From positions 58,980 to 122,979 of the forward strand of contig VCJN01001874.1 of NCBI GenBank assembly GCA_006384855.1: DNA of 64,000 nucleotides. Direction: 5' to 3'. The notes under the pieces are model-generated. The model did no database searches. It worked only from the letters and a program-made list of their open reading frames with translations, and was not told the origin of the DNA. The translations under genes were made by a program, and so were the position numbers. Positions 23,506 to 35,794 of the stretch are shown here, piece after piece (the stretch's first letter is position 1; each line of letters opens with the position of its first letter). This stretch comes from Tetraselmis striata. Lineage: Eukaryota > Chlorophyta > Chlorodendrophyceae > Chlorodendrales > Chlorodendraceae.

Positions 23506-26500
23506 ATGGGGAGCGTCGCAAGCGGCGACGATGATGTCGGCGAGAAATTCAATCGAGACCACACCATCGAAGTCGCAACAGTAGGCGGAGCAGCGGGGTC
23601 AAAATCTGCTACATTTCCAGACAGTATGTCGGGCACTGGCTCGGAAGATATGCACGAATCCGCTCCAGCGCAATCTGTGACTGATATTCGACCTGACAGA
23701 GCAGCCAACGCTACCACACAATCCCAGGACGATTCGCCGCATTCTGAAATGAAGCTGCATTCCATATTTTCGTTGTTCAGGTAACATGGCCCCACAATCC
23801 TGCTGATGAATCGCTGAAACTGCGTATTTATTTTATGAATGCAATGTAAACACAGCTTAAAAGCAATTTATTTGACTGCGATGTCATATTTTCGCTTCAC
23901 AACACAATGCATCTGACAGGCTGAATAGTAGTAGGCTCCAGACTGCATCAGTGTCTTATTCACATACAGCTGAGTTGTGTACCACAAGCGCTACGCTCAA
24001 GCAGACAAGGGTGCTAACACGCATGTTAACCTGATTGCTGTCGTGCAGATATGCCACAGTAACTGATTGGCTCTTGGCATTCGTGGGATTTGGAGGTGCT
24101 CTCATTCACGGTGATTATACTTCCTCACACATGCTTCTGCCACGTACTGCTTTGCTGTGAGAAACCATGAACGGGAAAGTTGCTAACCGAAATCCAATGA
24201 ATGAAAGAGTTCCTAAAGAATGTGGCCTCACATCTGGACTTTATGTGCTTGTCTTGAGAGCCAGGTATTTCATGTGAATAAAGTTGAGTGATTGCTATTC
24301 TTATGTGTGCACTGCTTGCTGGTTGCAGTTGAACTATATGTAACTATTATTTGCTCGCTGTTATTTTGCAGGTGCTGTATGGCCGATCTTCCTTATTCTG
24401 TATGGCGACCTATTCAATGAACTTGGATTCAGCATGTTTTCAGGAAACACAGTACAATTTTCTCGAGGCGTGGACACAATTGTGTTGTACTTCACCTACA
24501 TTTCGATACTCGCCATGGTCGCCAACTTTGCTGAGGTGTATTTCCTTAGGCTGACAGGCAAGCGCACATTGCAGCCAGCTGGCCTTCTCCCTGCACGAGG
24601 AAAGTTTTATCTATTTCGCATAGTAACGCCAGCTGTTCTACTTACCTTGGCAGCTTTCCATAGCTGTCACCATTAAGAAAGTTCAAGCAATAGGAAAATA
24701 GCCACATATAATCAGGATTGCACTTTGGGTTTGTGCGGGATATGCATATTGTGATTTTCATTATTAAGCATGTATTTATGCTGTAGAGTAGTTCCATCAT
24801 CGAGTTACACCTAGGTATTGCTGAATTGAAGATGAGTATTGGTAGGTCGCGTTACCGTTCTGTACCAGGCTAAAGGATGCCGGGCAGCCCTGCGTGACGT
24901 TCAAAACGTATTCAAATCCAGAAAAATACAGCACTCGATGCATTTATACCCATATTCCTGAAATGTCGTCTAATCTCAGTTTTGTGCTACTCGGCTTTGC
25001 ACTGCAGCTGCGAAGCAAAGCACAAGGATGAAACAGGCCTACATGGATGCGGTCTTGGCCTGCGATGTGCAGTACTTCGATGAACAGGGAAAGAAAGGCA
25101 AGTAAAGTATGTCTGATTTATTTTTGGCATTCTACAGTAGCATAGTGAACCTGTGGGTTGTATTCATAAGTATTAAGCACCACATGCCTGAGCAGTTGTA
25201 TGCAAGTGAGGGGCAGGCGGTGTGACTGCATACAGATGTCTTCGTCTGAATTGCAAGTTGTGCCCTCAGGGGCATTACTCCACACACTCGGTGAGGATAT
25301 TTCAATGATCCAGCGAGGTATCGGAGAGGACTGCGGCAACCTGGTTCGAAATCTGTCCACTGCCATTGTCGGTCTGGCTCTAGGTAAAAGCAATGCATAA
25401 GTTTGCTGAGAACATATTTCATGGCTTCTTCCGCGTCACTTATCAGCCAAAAAATTCTCATGCTATGTGTGATGTGTCCGACCGCCACACCAGCTCTGTG
25501 GCGTGGCTGGGATATCACATTGCTGATGCTGGTGGTCATTCCTTTGAGTGCGGGTATTACATACTTCGCTTTTCGTCTGATGGAAAAGTCAGCTGCGCGA
25601 GCTCAACAGGCATACGGCACCGCCAATGAAATTGTGCTGGAGAGCACATCTGCTATAAGAACGATCGCAGCGTACTCAGCTGAAGCCATCATGTGCAGCA
25701 AGTACTCGACCGCATTGCTTTTTCCGCTGCGGAAAGGAGTCCAGGAGGTGACTCCCAACAGCACCAGGACTTAATACTGCAACCCTGCGGCTTTCCATTG
25801 ACATCATTATCAAGTCCATGATGACTGACTCTTCTTTTCAAGCTACTCGGTCAAATTTAATGCTGAGAATGTGTACTACTCAGTCACAGTTTGGTTACGT
25901 CTACCTATCTAACATATGCTGAGACGAATGTCAGCATCACTACAGCACCGGGCAGCGGAGCAAGCCGTGCTGCCATGTCTAATTACAATGATGTGCGACT
26001 GCACTATCCAGGGACTGATTTCTGGAGTGCTTCATGGGGTCAACAACATCTTGATTTTCGCAGCTTACGCGCTCGCAATGTGGTATGGAGCGCAGCGAAT
26101 CGTGCAGAATGCATCAACACCTGGTGATGTGATCGCAATCATTGGACTCGCGTTACTTGCAGGTGTGACTTTCAGCCAGGTAAGTCGCAGCTTCGGTTTA
26201 TAATGGTAATTGTACATTTAGAACATACCAGTCCGGCAGTCCCTGAGCAATGGATATGCTGCGTGAGCAGCGCATATCCAAGCGTAATGGCAGTCGCTTT
26301 GCTGACAACGCTCTGAGCCATGTGATACCTGTACCACGCACAGGCTTTGCGCAGTATCGTGCACCTGCGCAAATCCCGTTCTGCGCTGACAAGTGTGCAT
26401 CAAGTTGTTCTGGAAGGCGCTGTGTACGCTCAGCGTGATGTTGGAGGCGAGTCCCCCGATGAATGCCAGGGAACAATCCAACTGGAAAACGTCCATTTCT

Positions 26501-29500
26501 ATTTCCCGTCAAGGCCTCAGAGAGAGGTAACAGCACACCAAGGCAGCTTAGTTGCCACAGTGTATGCCTGAAGTACTGCGCTGCCGCCATGCTCCAACGT
26601 CTTTGGTGCTTGCTCTGCAGGTATTGTCAGGCTTGAGCATCAACATCGAGGCGGGAGACACGGTCGCTCTTGTTGGAGCTTCTGGATGCGGAAAAAGCAC
26701 AATTATTTCACTGATTCTGCGGCTGTACACTCCTACAGCAGGGCAGGTAGAGCCTGTTGCATGCATACCACAGCCAACAGATACAGCATTGCATGAAACT
26801 GCCCTATTTAAACGCCCAATAATTTCAACCACTGCTGAATCCGCAGGTGCTCCTGGACGGAAGGGACGTGCAGACGCTTGACCCGCGCTGGCTCCGGAGT
26901 CACATTGGCCTTGTGAGCCAGGAGCCAATTCTGCTATCTACAGATATAATGAGAAATATTACCCTCGGGAGGTAGGTTCAACATCAGACTCGGGCCTGTG
27001 CCCCTTGTAAGAGTGCTTGTGCCTGAGCCAGCTATTAATGATGTGACGTTCCCGTGGCGGTAGGAGTTACGCTGGCGTGCTATCTCACTCGTCTGATCAA
27101 CTGCGTCTTGATATTGCAGAGCATACACAGAGGCACAAGTGGTGCAGGCAGCCACTGCGGCAAATGTCCATGGCTTCATCGATGCGCTCCCGTCCGGATA
27201 TGGAACCTATGTTGGCGAGGGTGGCGTTCAGCTGTCTGGAGGCCAGAAACAGAGACTTGCCATTGCTCGCGCCATTCTGCACAATCCGCAGATCCTGCTG
27301 TTGGATGAGGCCACATCTGCTCTTGACGCTGCAAGTGAGAGGTGCGAGCACACTCTCGGACTCTTGCTCCTTTATGTTTATTTCCAAACCCCGATGTGCT
27401 GCGATTGATTCTTTCATGTGAAGCAGTTTGCTCGCCATTGAAGAAGCTTACATGTCTTTTGCTCTGTTGGCACATCAGACTTGTTCAGCAGACACTGGAT
27501 TCGCTGATGGTTGGACGGACCACAGTTGTGGTCGCCCACCGCCTCAGCACGGTGAAGAACGCTGACAAGATTGTTGTGTTGGAGAGTGGACACGTGATGG
27601 AAAGTGGCACTCACGAGGAACTGGTGGCTGTTCCGGGTGGGAGGTACCGGAAGATGGTGTCAGGCTACAGTGCATCAGCTTATGCCACGCCTACGGAGAC
27701 GGTTACTTACGTGGCAGAGGTCATCAGCGATCTGGATGTCAGTGAAATAGCTTGCAGCAGCGAGTCGCCCGGGGAGTCCAGCCAGCAGGACTACGCAGAT
27801 AATGGACTGCAAGAGATTACCATCACCTCCCCCGTCAACTCGAAGGACTTCGCAGCACCTACTTCGGACATGGCTGGCAGTGGCGCAGCGGCAGAGCAAA
27901 ACACCAGCAGTGCCAAGTGGTCCGCACCTCCAGATCTGCAGGACCCAGACGGTGTCCACCAGAACGCGTCTGATCCAATGCCAGGCAAGGCATACCTCTG
28001 GCAGCTGACAGCTCGGGAGGCAACTGCGCTAGTCTTTGGGTGTGCAGGCTCAGCCATGTACGGGGCTGTCCTGCCTCTGTTTGGCTTTCTCCTGGGCTCA
28101 ATCATGTCTGATTTGTACATCCTGGATCCGCAGCTGCTTCAGCAGCGTGCAAACTTTTGGTGCCTGATCATTTTGTGCGTGGGTAAGTGGTCAAGCGCCA
28201 TTGCGTTTAAAAAGTGCATGCTTTGCAAAGTCTATGATGCTTTGCAAAGTCTATGATGCTTGGCCGACATTGATATGTACCATGGCCCATGTGCTGTCAT
28301 GCAGGAGCCGCCGGGTGCTTGGCAATCTTTTTGTCAACGTCATGCATGGCGTACATTGCACAGAATATCACATATCGAGTGAGGATTCTGCTGTTTTCAT
28401 CAATTCTGCGTCAGGAAGTTGGCTGGTCAGAGCACAGATCAACCCCCATACCCTGCACTAGGCACACGATGCCGCCTGCCTGAGTGCAGTGTTACCAGAA
28501 AGCCAAGCGGCTTGAGACTGAGCGACGTATGCCCCACCCTGCCCAGGTTTGACTCTGATGAGCGATCCAGTGACCGTCTGGCTCACAACTTGGAAGTCGA
28601 TACTGCACATCTCCGTGGAGCTGTCGGGGATGTATGCGCCCAGATTGTCCAGAGCCTGTCCGCTATTGCTGTCGCCCTCGGCCTTGCGTTTGCCAATGGC
28701 TGGAAGCTGGCTCTTGTGGTACTAGCGTCCATGCCTGTCCTCAGCTGTGTCATCGGATTCCAAGCAAGTATGTCTGCAAAGCTGAACTCGAAGGTACCCC
28801 AAATCCCATAGCGCTTCGCTTGCATGGGCCATGTCATCATTATGCTCGCCAGGCGATGTATTGGTTATGGATGAAGGTCTGCCACACTTGCCAGCACGGT
28901 CGACTGACTGCATGCCGCATTTGCGGCATCACACAGGGAGCAGCTTTGGTGGCTGCCTCGAATTCCATCGCTGCCGACGCCATCCGGAATTCCCGGCTCG
29001 TTGCTTCCTTCAATCTGCAAGACCTGTACAAAGCGGCCTACGCCAATTCGTTGGAAATGCCAACGCGGCAGATGCAAACCGCGGCCATGTGCAACGGAGC
29101 TGGTTCCGGATTGACAGTATTCGTGCAGATGGGGGTGTTCTCACTGGCATTCTGGTATGGAGGAAGGTTGGTCTTCAATGGCGAGATGACCTTTGAGTCC
29201 CTGCTGATCGTGTTTGTCAGCATATGGATGGCCGCCTTCTCAATGGCAACGGCGCAGATGGTATTTCCAGACGCGGCGCACGCAAGTGCTGCAATGGACA
29301 AGGTGTTCGGGATTGTGAACAGGAAGTCAAAGGTAGTCCTCACTCCCCCTAAAATCTTTCTCCTTTTCGCCCCCCATCCACTCTCCCCCATATCCTACTC
29401 TCAACGGCAATTTTTCGCCTCTCAGTATAACATGTACATCCAATTAGATAACATGGGACTTTCATCAACAAACCATTCTCATCATATATTTGCAATGATA

Positions 29501-30613
29501 CTGACGCAAGCGCTGTGGCAGATCGTTGCGTGTCAGGATGTCAAGGCTTGTAAGTCTGGCATTCTGAGCAACGGCAGCGGCATTCTCGTCGAGTTCTCCG
29601 ATGTGACGTTCAGCTATCCCCAACGGCCGTCTATGCAAGTGCTGCAAGGATTCTCTCTGACTGTGGAGGCTGGCAGCGTTGTTGGAGTCTGCGGGGGCTC
29701 GGGCGCTGGAAAGTCCACCCTCATAGGCCTTCTGGAGCGCTTCTATGACCCGGTGGCAGGGAGCATCGCAATCAATGGCATCCCTCTTCACAAGATCCCC
29801 ATTGACAAGCTGCGCAAAATGATCGGTGTGGTCAGCCAGGAGCCCGTGCTGTTCTCAGGAACAGTCAAAGAAAACATAATCATGGGAAGGTAAGAGGCTG
29901 TCAATGCAGACTTGAGGGCGCAAATACGTAAAATTGCCCATGAAGCCGTGCTCAGGCAGCTCCTGCTCGGGTGGCTCTCCTGCGCTCAAAAAAGCAAGCA
30001 GCCAGCAATGCAGATGCTTTCACAGGTGCTTAAAATACACATCCCCTGTTGCAGTGTTGACGCGACAGATAAAGAGGTTCAGGCAGCGGCAGAAGCCGCC
30101 CAGATACACAGCTTTGTGGAAGGCCTGCCTGCAAAGTATGACACCAAGATCAACTCCGCACAGCTGTCGGGCGGACAGAAGCAGCGGCTGGCTATTGCTA
30201 GGGCCATCATCAGATCGCCGCAGCTGCTACTCCTTGATGAGGCTACCAGCGCCCTTGGTATGGTGCTGCCCGCATGGGCGCCTGCACCCTCAACTTGCAC
30301 TGTGTGTGGCCACAAAACCTGACACAATGACCAGGGACGTTTAGCTAACTTGATTCTCCGGCGCCCAGATGGCGAGACTGAAGCCGCGGTGCAAGCCACC
30401 CTGGAGTCTCTCATGCCAGGAAGGACAACAATCGTGGTCGCACACCGCCTGCGCACTATCCGGCACGCAACCAAGATTGCCCTGATCAGGCATGGTGAAA
30501 TCGCCGAGTTCGGATCGCACATGGAACTGATGGCCATAGATGGGGCCTACAAACATCTTGTGAAGCTCCAGGAGCTAGTGAGGGAATCCAAGGATGTTAG
30601 CGCGGCGCCTTAG
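23506..30613 (+). CDS. ABCB/MDR-type full-length ABC transporter, 18 exons, 1366 aa
   Basis: Proposed exons: 23506-23780, 24049-24110, 24372-24557, 25008-25097, 25258-25383, 25494-25747, 26012-26179, 26344-26526, 26621-26746, 26847-26971, 27120-27341, 27479-28182, 28305-28425, 28547-28793, 28937-29332, 29522-29889, 30055-30257, 30369-30613. They sum to 4101 nt in one frame. Layout is TMD-NBD-linker-TMD-NBD. NBD1 has Walker [11 protein letters not shown]-loop VSQEP, signature LSGGQ, Walker [13 protein letters not shown] and H-loop AHRLST. NBD2 has [33 protein letters not shown] and AHRLRT. Both ATP sites look canonical. TMD1 shows [17 protein letters not shown] and TMD2 [17 protein letters not shown], typical of B-family exporters. 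The acidic, Ser-rich linker (about 130 residues, exon 12) is usual for the family. Introns 3 and 4 appear to use GC donors (CAG|GCAAGC, AAG|GCAAGT). The acceptor of exon 5 (GCAAG|TTGTG) is weak. It probably acts as an ATP-driven exporter of amphipathic compounds at a cell membrane; the substrate is unknown. Confidence 0.9.
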
Positions 30614-30773
30614 GGAGCCCGCCCCTTTTGGGTGGCAAGTACCTGTGTGCTTGGATAGAAAGTCAGGAAAGAATTGGTCGGATAATTGTACACACGATGG
30701 CTGTGTGGCAACCATCTCAGGCTTGTACATAGTAGACATTCACCGGCACTGCCTGCCTAGGTGATGATGTGCC

Positions 30774-30778
30774 TGTAA
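30774..30778 (+). terminator. Candidate poly(A) signal TGTAA of the ABC transporter
   Basis: TGTAA 161 bases past the TAG stop, and only 25 bases from the stop codon of the convergent DIL-domain gene. The two 3' UTRs probably overlap. Confidence 0.5.
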
Positions 30779-30802
30779 GATGGGGTCATGCATCTGGACA
30801 AG

Positions 30803-33416
30803 TTACACTGTGCGCACGCTTGAACACAGCGCGGCGATATCAAACTGCATGTCTCGTTGTTTATGCACAATGAAGAGCCCCTCCGATTCGGCCGCCGTAT
30901 CAACATTCTGCCGCAGCGCCTTCAAATCACTCTGAGAGAAGAAAGCGCTGCCTTGGTTGCCCATTGCCTTAATTGCGCCACAGTACAGCAGGTAGACCTG
31001 GTATCCGGTCAGCTTGGAGCAAAGAGAAGAAGCCAGGTCATTTGCAGACAGGGGGGATTTCCGAGGCCTCTCGCCTACGGCCTTCAGAAACTCGAGGGCC
31101 TGGGGCACCGGTAGCATGATGTTAGGAAGCCAATGTGATGCCTGCACTGGCAACCGCATAGCAGGGCATCACCTGCATGCTAAAGGACATCAATGATCCA
31201 TTCCGTAGACCAGTGATGTCGGTATCAACGCTGCAGACCCACTGCTGCACTGCTTTCAAGCCTGCTAGCAGCTGAGTGACGTTGTCAAAGGAGCAGAGCT
31301 GGCTGTGAAGTAAGAGGAGGTTGAACAGGTGCTCATCCAGCTCCGAGAAGAGGTGCCCAAAAAGCTGTTTGGTCAGGTAGCTCGGGACTTGCGCCTGGGC
31401 AAGGCCTTGAACCAGGATGTCGAGCAGCTTCAGAATGTGAGCCCACTGTGCGGATGGCGCCGCGGAGGGTGAGGCCGGCGGCGTGGAGGGAGCTTTCTGT
31501 GCTGTGCATGCATCTAACCCCGCTGTCAGCCGCTCCAGTGCCCCCTGCTTGATGCTGCGGAGCCTGGAGGTCACATCATGGACCAGATACTCCTTGAACC
31601 AGGGCTTTGGTAGGTCATTGCACGCCATGGACCCGCCGGATCCAGGTGACGGCTCTCCCGCTCCATGCAGCATGCACACAAGGTTTGCCGTCACGGCCAA
31701 CCTAACAGGCGCCATGGTGGAGAAGCATGATGTTAGCCGTAGCGACAGCTCAGGCGACGACTCCCGGGTAGGCGGGGATACAGTACAGAAGGCCACCTAC
31801 CAAAAGCTTTGCACATTGAGGTCGTGGGCATTTTGCTCCATCTCCGATGACAACGAGCCGGCCAGCACCTTGATGCCCTCTGGCGTCGGCTCGTTGAACA
31901 GCTCCCACTCATAACACGACTGCAGGATGGCTTCCGCCGTTGCACACGGCGTCTGCGGCGCACCAGCTTTTGGATGGAACCCAAACGTCTGCTGAGGTAC
32001 CGTGTTCGTGGAGCTTCTCGGCAAGGCTGCATGCTGCACGTCGGCTGCCGCGCCGCTGTGTCCCGGAGATGGCAGAGGCATGTGTCTCGGCCCCCACGAT
32101 GACCTGCCACATCCAGGCCAAGTCAAGGACCACTGTATGGTATGGTATGGCATGGTATGGTCTGGTCTGGTATGGTGTAGTTAAACGCGCCCAGCCCGGA
32201 GGGCTGGGGGTTGCAATAGGGGATCACCCGGCCCCAAGTAGGTGCCTGGCTGTAGTCCCACAGGAATGTTGTATGTTATCAGTAATGGCAAAGCAAGCAG
32301 TCGCCACCGTGGGGATGAGCATCAAGTGCACACCTCCTATCTATGCCTGTAGGGCTGAGTGACTGCTGCAGCATGGAGATCAGGTAGCCCATCTGACGAA
32401 CAAGCACATGTGGGCAATATCTCTCAGCCAGACGTTTAAGACCGGCCAGCCTCAAGACAGCGCAAAGTGGCAAGCGCCAGGCAGGTGCAGGCGGCTCACA
32501 TCGGGAGACGGCTCCGGGGATGACACTGCGGCATTATTTGTCAACTGCTGCGTCAGCACCTGCGTCCTCCTTGTCGCGGAGCTCAGCCTGCGCCAGCCAC
32601 GCATTAGCCATCTCCCGTGGTGGTGATAGATGGCGAGTGGAAGGAAGCCAGGGCATGCCTCACCTTTCCGAGACAATCGCCAGCCTGACGGAGGCATCGC
32701 CGCCCAGTCGGCCAGGGCCCCAGCTGTCTGTAGCAAAGGCATCGGCGGCACCCGCAAGCGCTGCCATTTCCTGGTCGAGCTTGCCCACCAGCCCCTCCAG
32801 GCGGGACACAATACGTCCGATGGAGTCTGCAGATTTTCGGCCAGAGACCTGTGACGGATCATGCACGTCAGGCCAGGCAACGAGAGCTCTCGCCAATTTG
32901 TGCCGATAATATTGCCAAATCCGCATGTTTGAGCCACCATATACTGGTAGAGGAGTTACTCACCGAGGAGCGCCTGTTGTTGGTTGCTTGGTTTGCTTGG
33001 GCAACCACCGGCTCGTCTCGCGAGACCTCCTTTGGCAAACGCTGAACCAGGCGCCGCAGGCGGTCACCCAGCCTTCTGGCCCGTCGGCGCAGAGCGCGGC
33101 ATACTTTGCCAGATTTTTCGGCGCCTGACGTGAAAGCTTTCCGTACACCGCCGTCTTGCAGCACTGCTGCTGCCGCAGCCCCCAGGAGCAGGGCCGGAAG
33201 GGTGCGGACAAGCACCCCAGCGAGCCGAGCCCCACCCTCTTTGCGGTCCGACCCAACCACCGCAGGCACCCTCCCATTGCCCGTCGCCCCTTGCCGTGAA
33301 ACCGCAAGCTTTCTCGCGCCGAGCCCCGGTGACCGCGAGGAGGCGCCAGGCGCGCGGTCACTGTCGTCATCAGACAGGAGTTGCCGGAGGGCATGTTTGA
33401 GGTCCGCCATAGACAT
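30803..33416 (-). CDS. DIL (dilute)-domain protein without a myosin motor, multi-exon
   Basis: The C-terminal exons are clear. 31701-31173 joins in frame to 31099-30803 (donor CAG|GTGATG, acceptor CCCCAG|GCC; stop TAA). The preceding exon ends at 31801. Together they read NAHDLNVQSF, WLAVTANLVCMLHGAG, WFKEYLVHDVTSRL, VPSYLTKQLFGHLFSELDEH, LFNLLLLHSQLCSFDNVTQL and ALEFLKAVGERPRK...ASSLCSKLTGYQVYLLY. This follows the DIL domain of class V/XI myosins and related proteins block by block. The first exon (33416 to about 32964) starts MSMADLKHALRQLL. It is basic, with a short Ala/Leu-rich hydrophobic stretch (GVLVRTLPALLLGAAAAAVL) that may be a membrane anchor. A middle block (about 32840-32665) reads RIVSRLEGLVGKLDQEMAAL. 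Joins between 31.99 and 32.96 kb were not resolved. No motor domain fits in the available space, so a cargo or organelle adaptor is more likely than a myosin. Confidence 0.65.
32131..32176 (+). repeat. (TATGG)n-like microsatellite
   Basis: Imperfect TATGG/CATGG/TCTGG pentamers inside the unresolved central part of the DIL-domain gene, probably intronic. Confidence 0.8.
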
Positions 33417-33980
33417 CGCGAGCGATGGATATAGTTATTCGGTGAAGCAGTTTGACAGAGTGATGGATCGCCGCGGTCTGCCGTTTGAACTTGGCGCCTG
33501 AGTACGGTCCTATTCAGCCAGGCCGGCACTGACGGAGCGACGGTGACGCTGCTGCCGGCGGTTGATTATCTTTTCGCGCATGCACAAATGGGCATGTGGG
33601 GTGATGCGTGCACCACCGGGCACGCCAGACGAGAAGACCTGCGGATTGCCATACGGTGCCGGCTCCCCTTCGTCATGTTCAGGGACCAGTCTCAGCGGCC
33701 GTGCCGGGGACACATAGTGCTTCGCGGCTGCTCCCTTTATAGCACGTGGGACACGGTGGCCATCATCAGCTGCATTCCGCTCACTATGGCGCCAGCGATG
33801 ACGATGCCGATTCTGCTGAGTGATGACGCGATACATAGCGACTTCAGGTGGAGAAGCTGATGATGACAGCGGCGCAGGGGGCGGCGCCGAGTTGCGGGAG
33901 CTTTTTTTTAACGTTAACAACTACCGGTAGCGACTGCCGTGGCTTTTGGGCGGCTTGCTGTGTTGATTTTCTAATTCTGG
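33417..33980. other. Upstream flank of the DIL-domain gene
   Basis: Two opposed ORFs (33510-33920 minus, 33543-33860 plus) overlap almost completely, and neither resembles a known protein. I treat this as promoter/5' flank. A T8 run at 33902 precedes the dispersed motif cluster. Confidence 0.5.
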
Positions 33981-34140
33981 GGAACTGTCCTTTTTGTAAT
34001 TCACACCGGTAGCGACTGCCGCCGGTACCTGTAACAGTACCCAGTACCGTAATTCTGGGGAACTGCCCTTTTTGTAATTCACACCAGTACCCACATGGAT
34101 TTGTTACCTACTGCCCTTTTTGTAATTCACACCAGTACAT
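33971..34140 (+). repeat. Cluster of three CTTTTTGTAATTCACACC copies
   Basis: The motif occurs at 33989-34010, 34065-34087 and 34113-34136. The first two lie in a ~79-bp tandem unit that starts TAATTCTGGGGAACTG. The same word is inverted at 9923-9985 and near 40491. Confidence 0.85.
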
Positions 34141-34183
34141 GTACTCGTACCCATATGGATACCTGTACGATTAAGAATTATTA

Positions 34184-34390
34184 CATCAGGGCTTTCACAA
34201 ATGCGCACTACAAACAGAACTAACAGCAACTATGAAAGGTTGCCCGCAAAAGAGACACAAGCCTGAAACCAAGGTCGAGCAGGAGGCCAGGGAGCCAAGA
34301 ACCAAGAAGGAGCCAAGGGAACCACGAAGTCGCTTAGCTGCCAGGAACCAAATAAAGGGACCACCGCCCCGGGGTAGGCTATCAGCCGGG
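34184..34390 (+). repeat. Dispersed ~205-bp repeat, copy 2
   Basis: Very similar to 55979-56188 across its length (GGGCTTTCACAAA, CTATGAAAGGTTGCC, AAGCCTGAAACCAAGGTCGA, CTTAGCTGCCAGGAACCAAA, CGGGGTAGGCTATCAGCCG). Its first ~100 bases also match the 103-bp insertion at 19331-19433 in reverse orientation. An in-frame MKGC-QKR reading is shared, but the two long copies differ by frame-changing indels. Protein coding is therefore unlikely. Confidence 0.85.
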
Positions 34391-34418
34391 CAAGGACGCT
34401 TGCAGCCAATGGCCCGGG

Positions 34419-35597
34419 TCATAGCAACGCATGCCGACGAGCGACGCGACGCAGGCGCATGAGCACCATCACGTGCCGCACGCGCGGCCGCGACCCCGCC
34501 AACGTTGTCTGCATGTGCCATGTTGATGAGCAAGGAGAAACGGCGGCGCCACGCAGACAAGAGCTTGCCGATTTTTTGGCCAGTGTGTGTGTGTGGCTAG
34601 CTTTCGCGAGCTCCACCAAGAAAGCCTCAGCGTGCGGGGCCAGCGAGCCAAACTCAGAAACGGCGAAAGGAACAAAGCGAAGCATGCCGGCGGCGTTTCG
34701 GACACCCTCGTCATACTTCTGGATTTGTGGCGCTCTGCAGCCCGCAAAGCAGTCGTTGGATCCGAGCTTGACACGCCGAGAATAGGGGCAATGGTGGTAT
34801 CGACAGCAACCGTGTTCCCGCGGATACCGCCATACCCAAAAAGCCCAACATCGGCCGGGCGGCCGTCGCTGCCCTTCGGAAGAGAAACAAGCACCGACGG
34901 GTCCGTGAGGATCTGGACACCCACGCCCAGCGCGGACTTCACGTCGTGGCAAATGTCGGAAAGGCCATGTGCCGCCACACGCGAAGTCGCCCCCTGAGCA
35001 ACGTGCCACGTGATCAGCGTACGCGACCGCCAAAGTTAAAGGAGTGAAATCCACGCCAGCATCCTGAAAACGGGCCAGCATACATTGTACCGAGAAGGAG
35101 CAAAAAGCACAAGGGCATGGCTCGCCAAGGGAGAGGACAGGGGCCGCCGGAAGGCCAAATGGGCGGCAAGCGGCAACGCGGAACATGGAATCGTAGTACT
35201 CAGGGGAACGCTCACGGACTTCGCCAAGGCGACCCTCACTTGGAGGATCAGTCACTAGGAACGCTGTCGGAGCGCGTAAGAGGCGGCCTCGGAAGCGGTT
35301 GCTGTCAGGGCCGCTTGTAGGCATATGCGCAGCAAGCTTTGCGAAGCCGACCGTGTGTATGCGGCGGCTCAAGGTTTCCTGTACTTTCCGCATGAAGTGG
35401 AAGGGGAAGTCCGAGTAATGCGGGATAGCTTGGAGGTCGGCCGCCGAGCGCATTGCAGACGCCGGCTCAGCCCCGGCGGCCGAGCAGCCGGCACGGGCAA
35501 CGTGGGAGCGCTTGGAGGGGAGCAACTTTAGGGCAGAGGCCAACGGCCCCGCTAGATCCTCGAGCACCGCGTCTCCACACTCGTCCACCTGTACCAT
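34419..35597 (-). pseudogene. Retroelement polyprotein C-terminus with nuclease-like domain, frameshifted
   Basis: One minus-strand frame (34978-34720) reads RPADVGLFGYGGIRGNTVAV then DTTIAPILGVSS and AAERHKS. A second frame continues KYDEGVRNAAGMLRFVPFAV then SEFGSLAPHAEAFLVELAKA. This succession (RPAD...AVD-T...PL...AE--K--KY...F-PF-----G) is the block found after the reverse transcriptase in several algal and fungal non-LTR elements. It resembles the restriction-like (PD-(D/E)XK) endonuclease region of R2-type proteins. Upstream in frame one there is a Cys/His cluster (GEPCPCAFCSF ... DHVARC). The frame change shows decay. The RT itself is not present. The assignment rests on remembered family pattern and should be treated as tentative. 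Confidence 0.45.
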
Positions 35598-35794
35598 TAA
35601 TATTAATCCTTACTCACGCAGCGTCTTAGAATCCTCGTACCTGCAGCCAATGATATCTACATATGTTATCTATAATGTATAGTGAGTTTCAAAGTTGAGT
35701 CTTGTTTTGCAAGGGTGTTTACACTGACAAGAGCCGAAATTGGCAGGAAGATTAAGTGAAAGCGTGGAGGGACAATAACGGAGTCAGGGGGGGC
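35598..35794. other. Short spacer, nothing recognised
   Basis: AT-rich sequence between the retroelement fragment and the first flanking repeat of the tyrosine-recombinase element. Confidence 0.5.
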
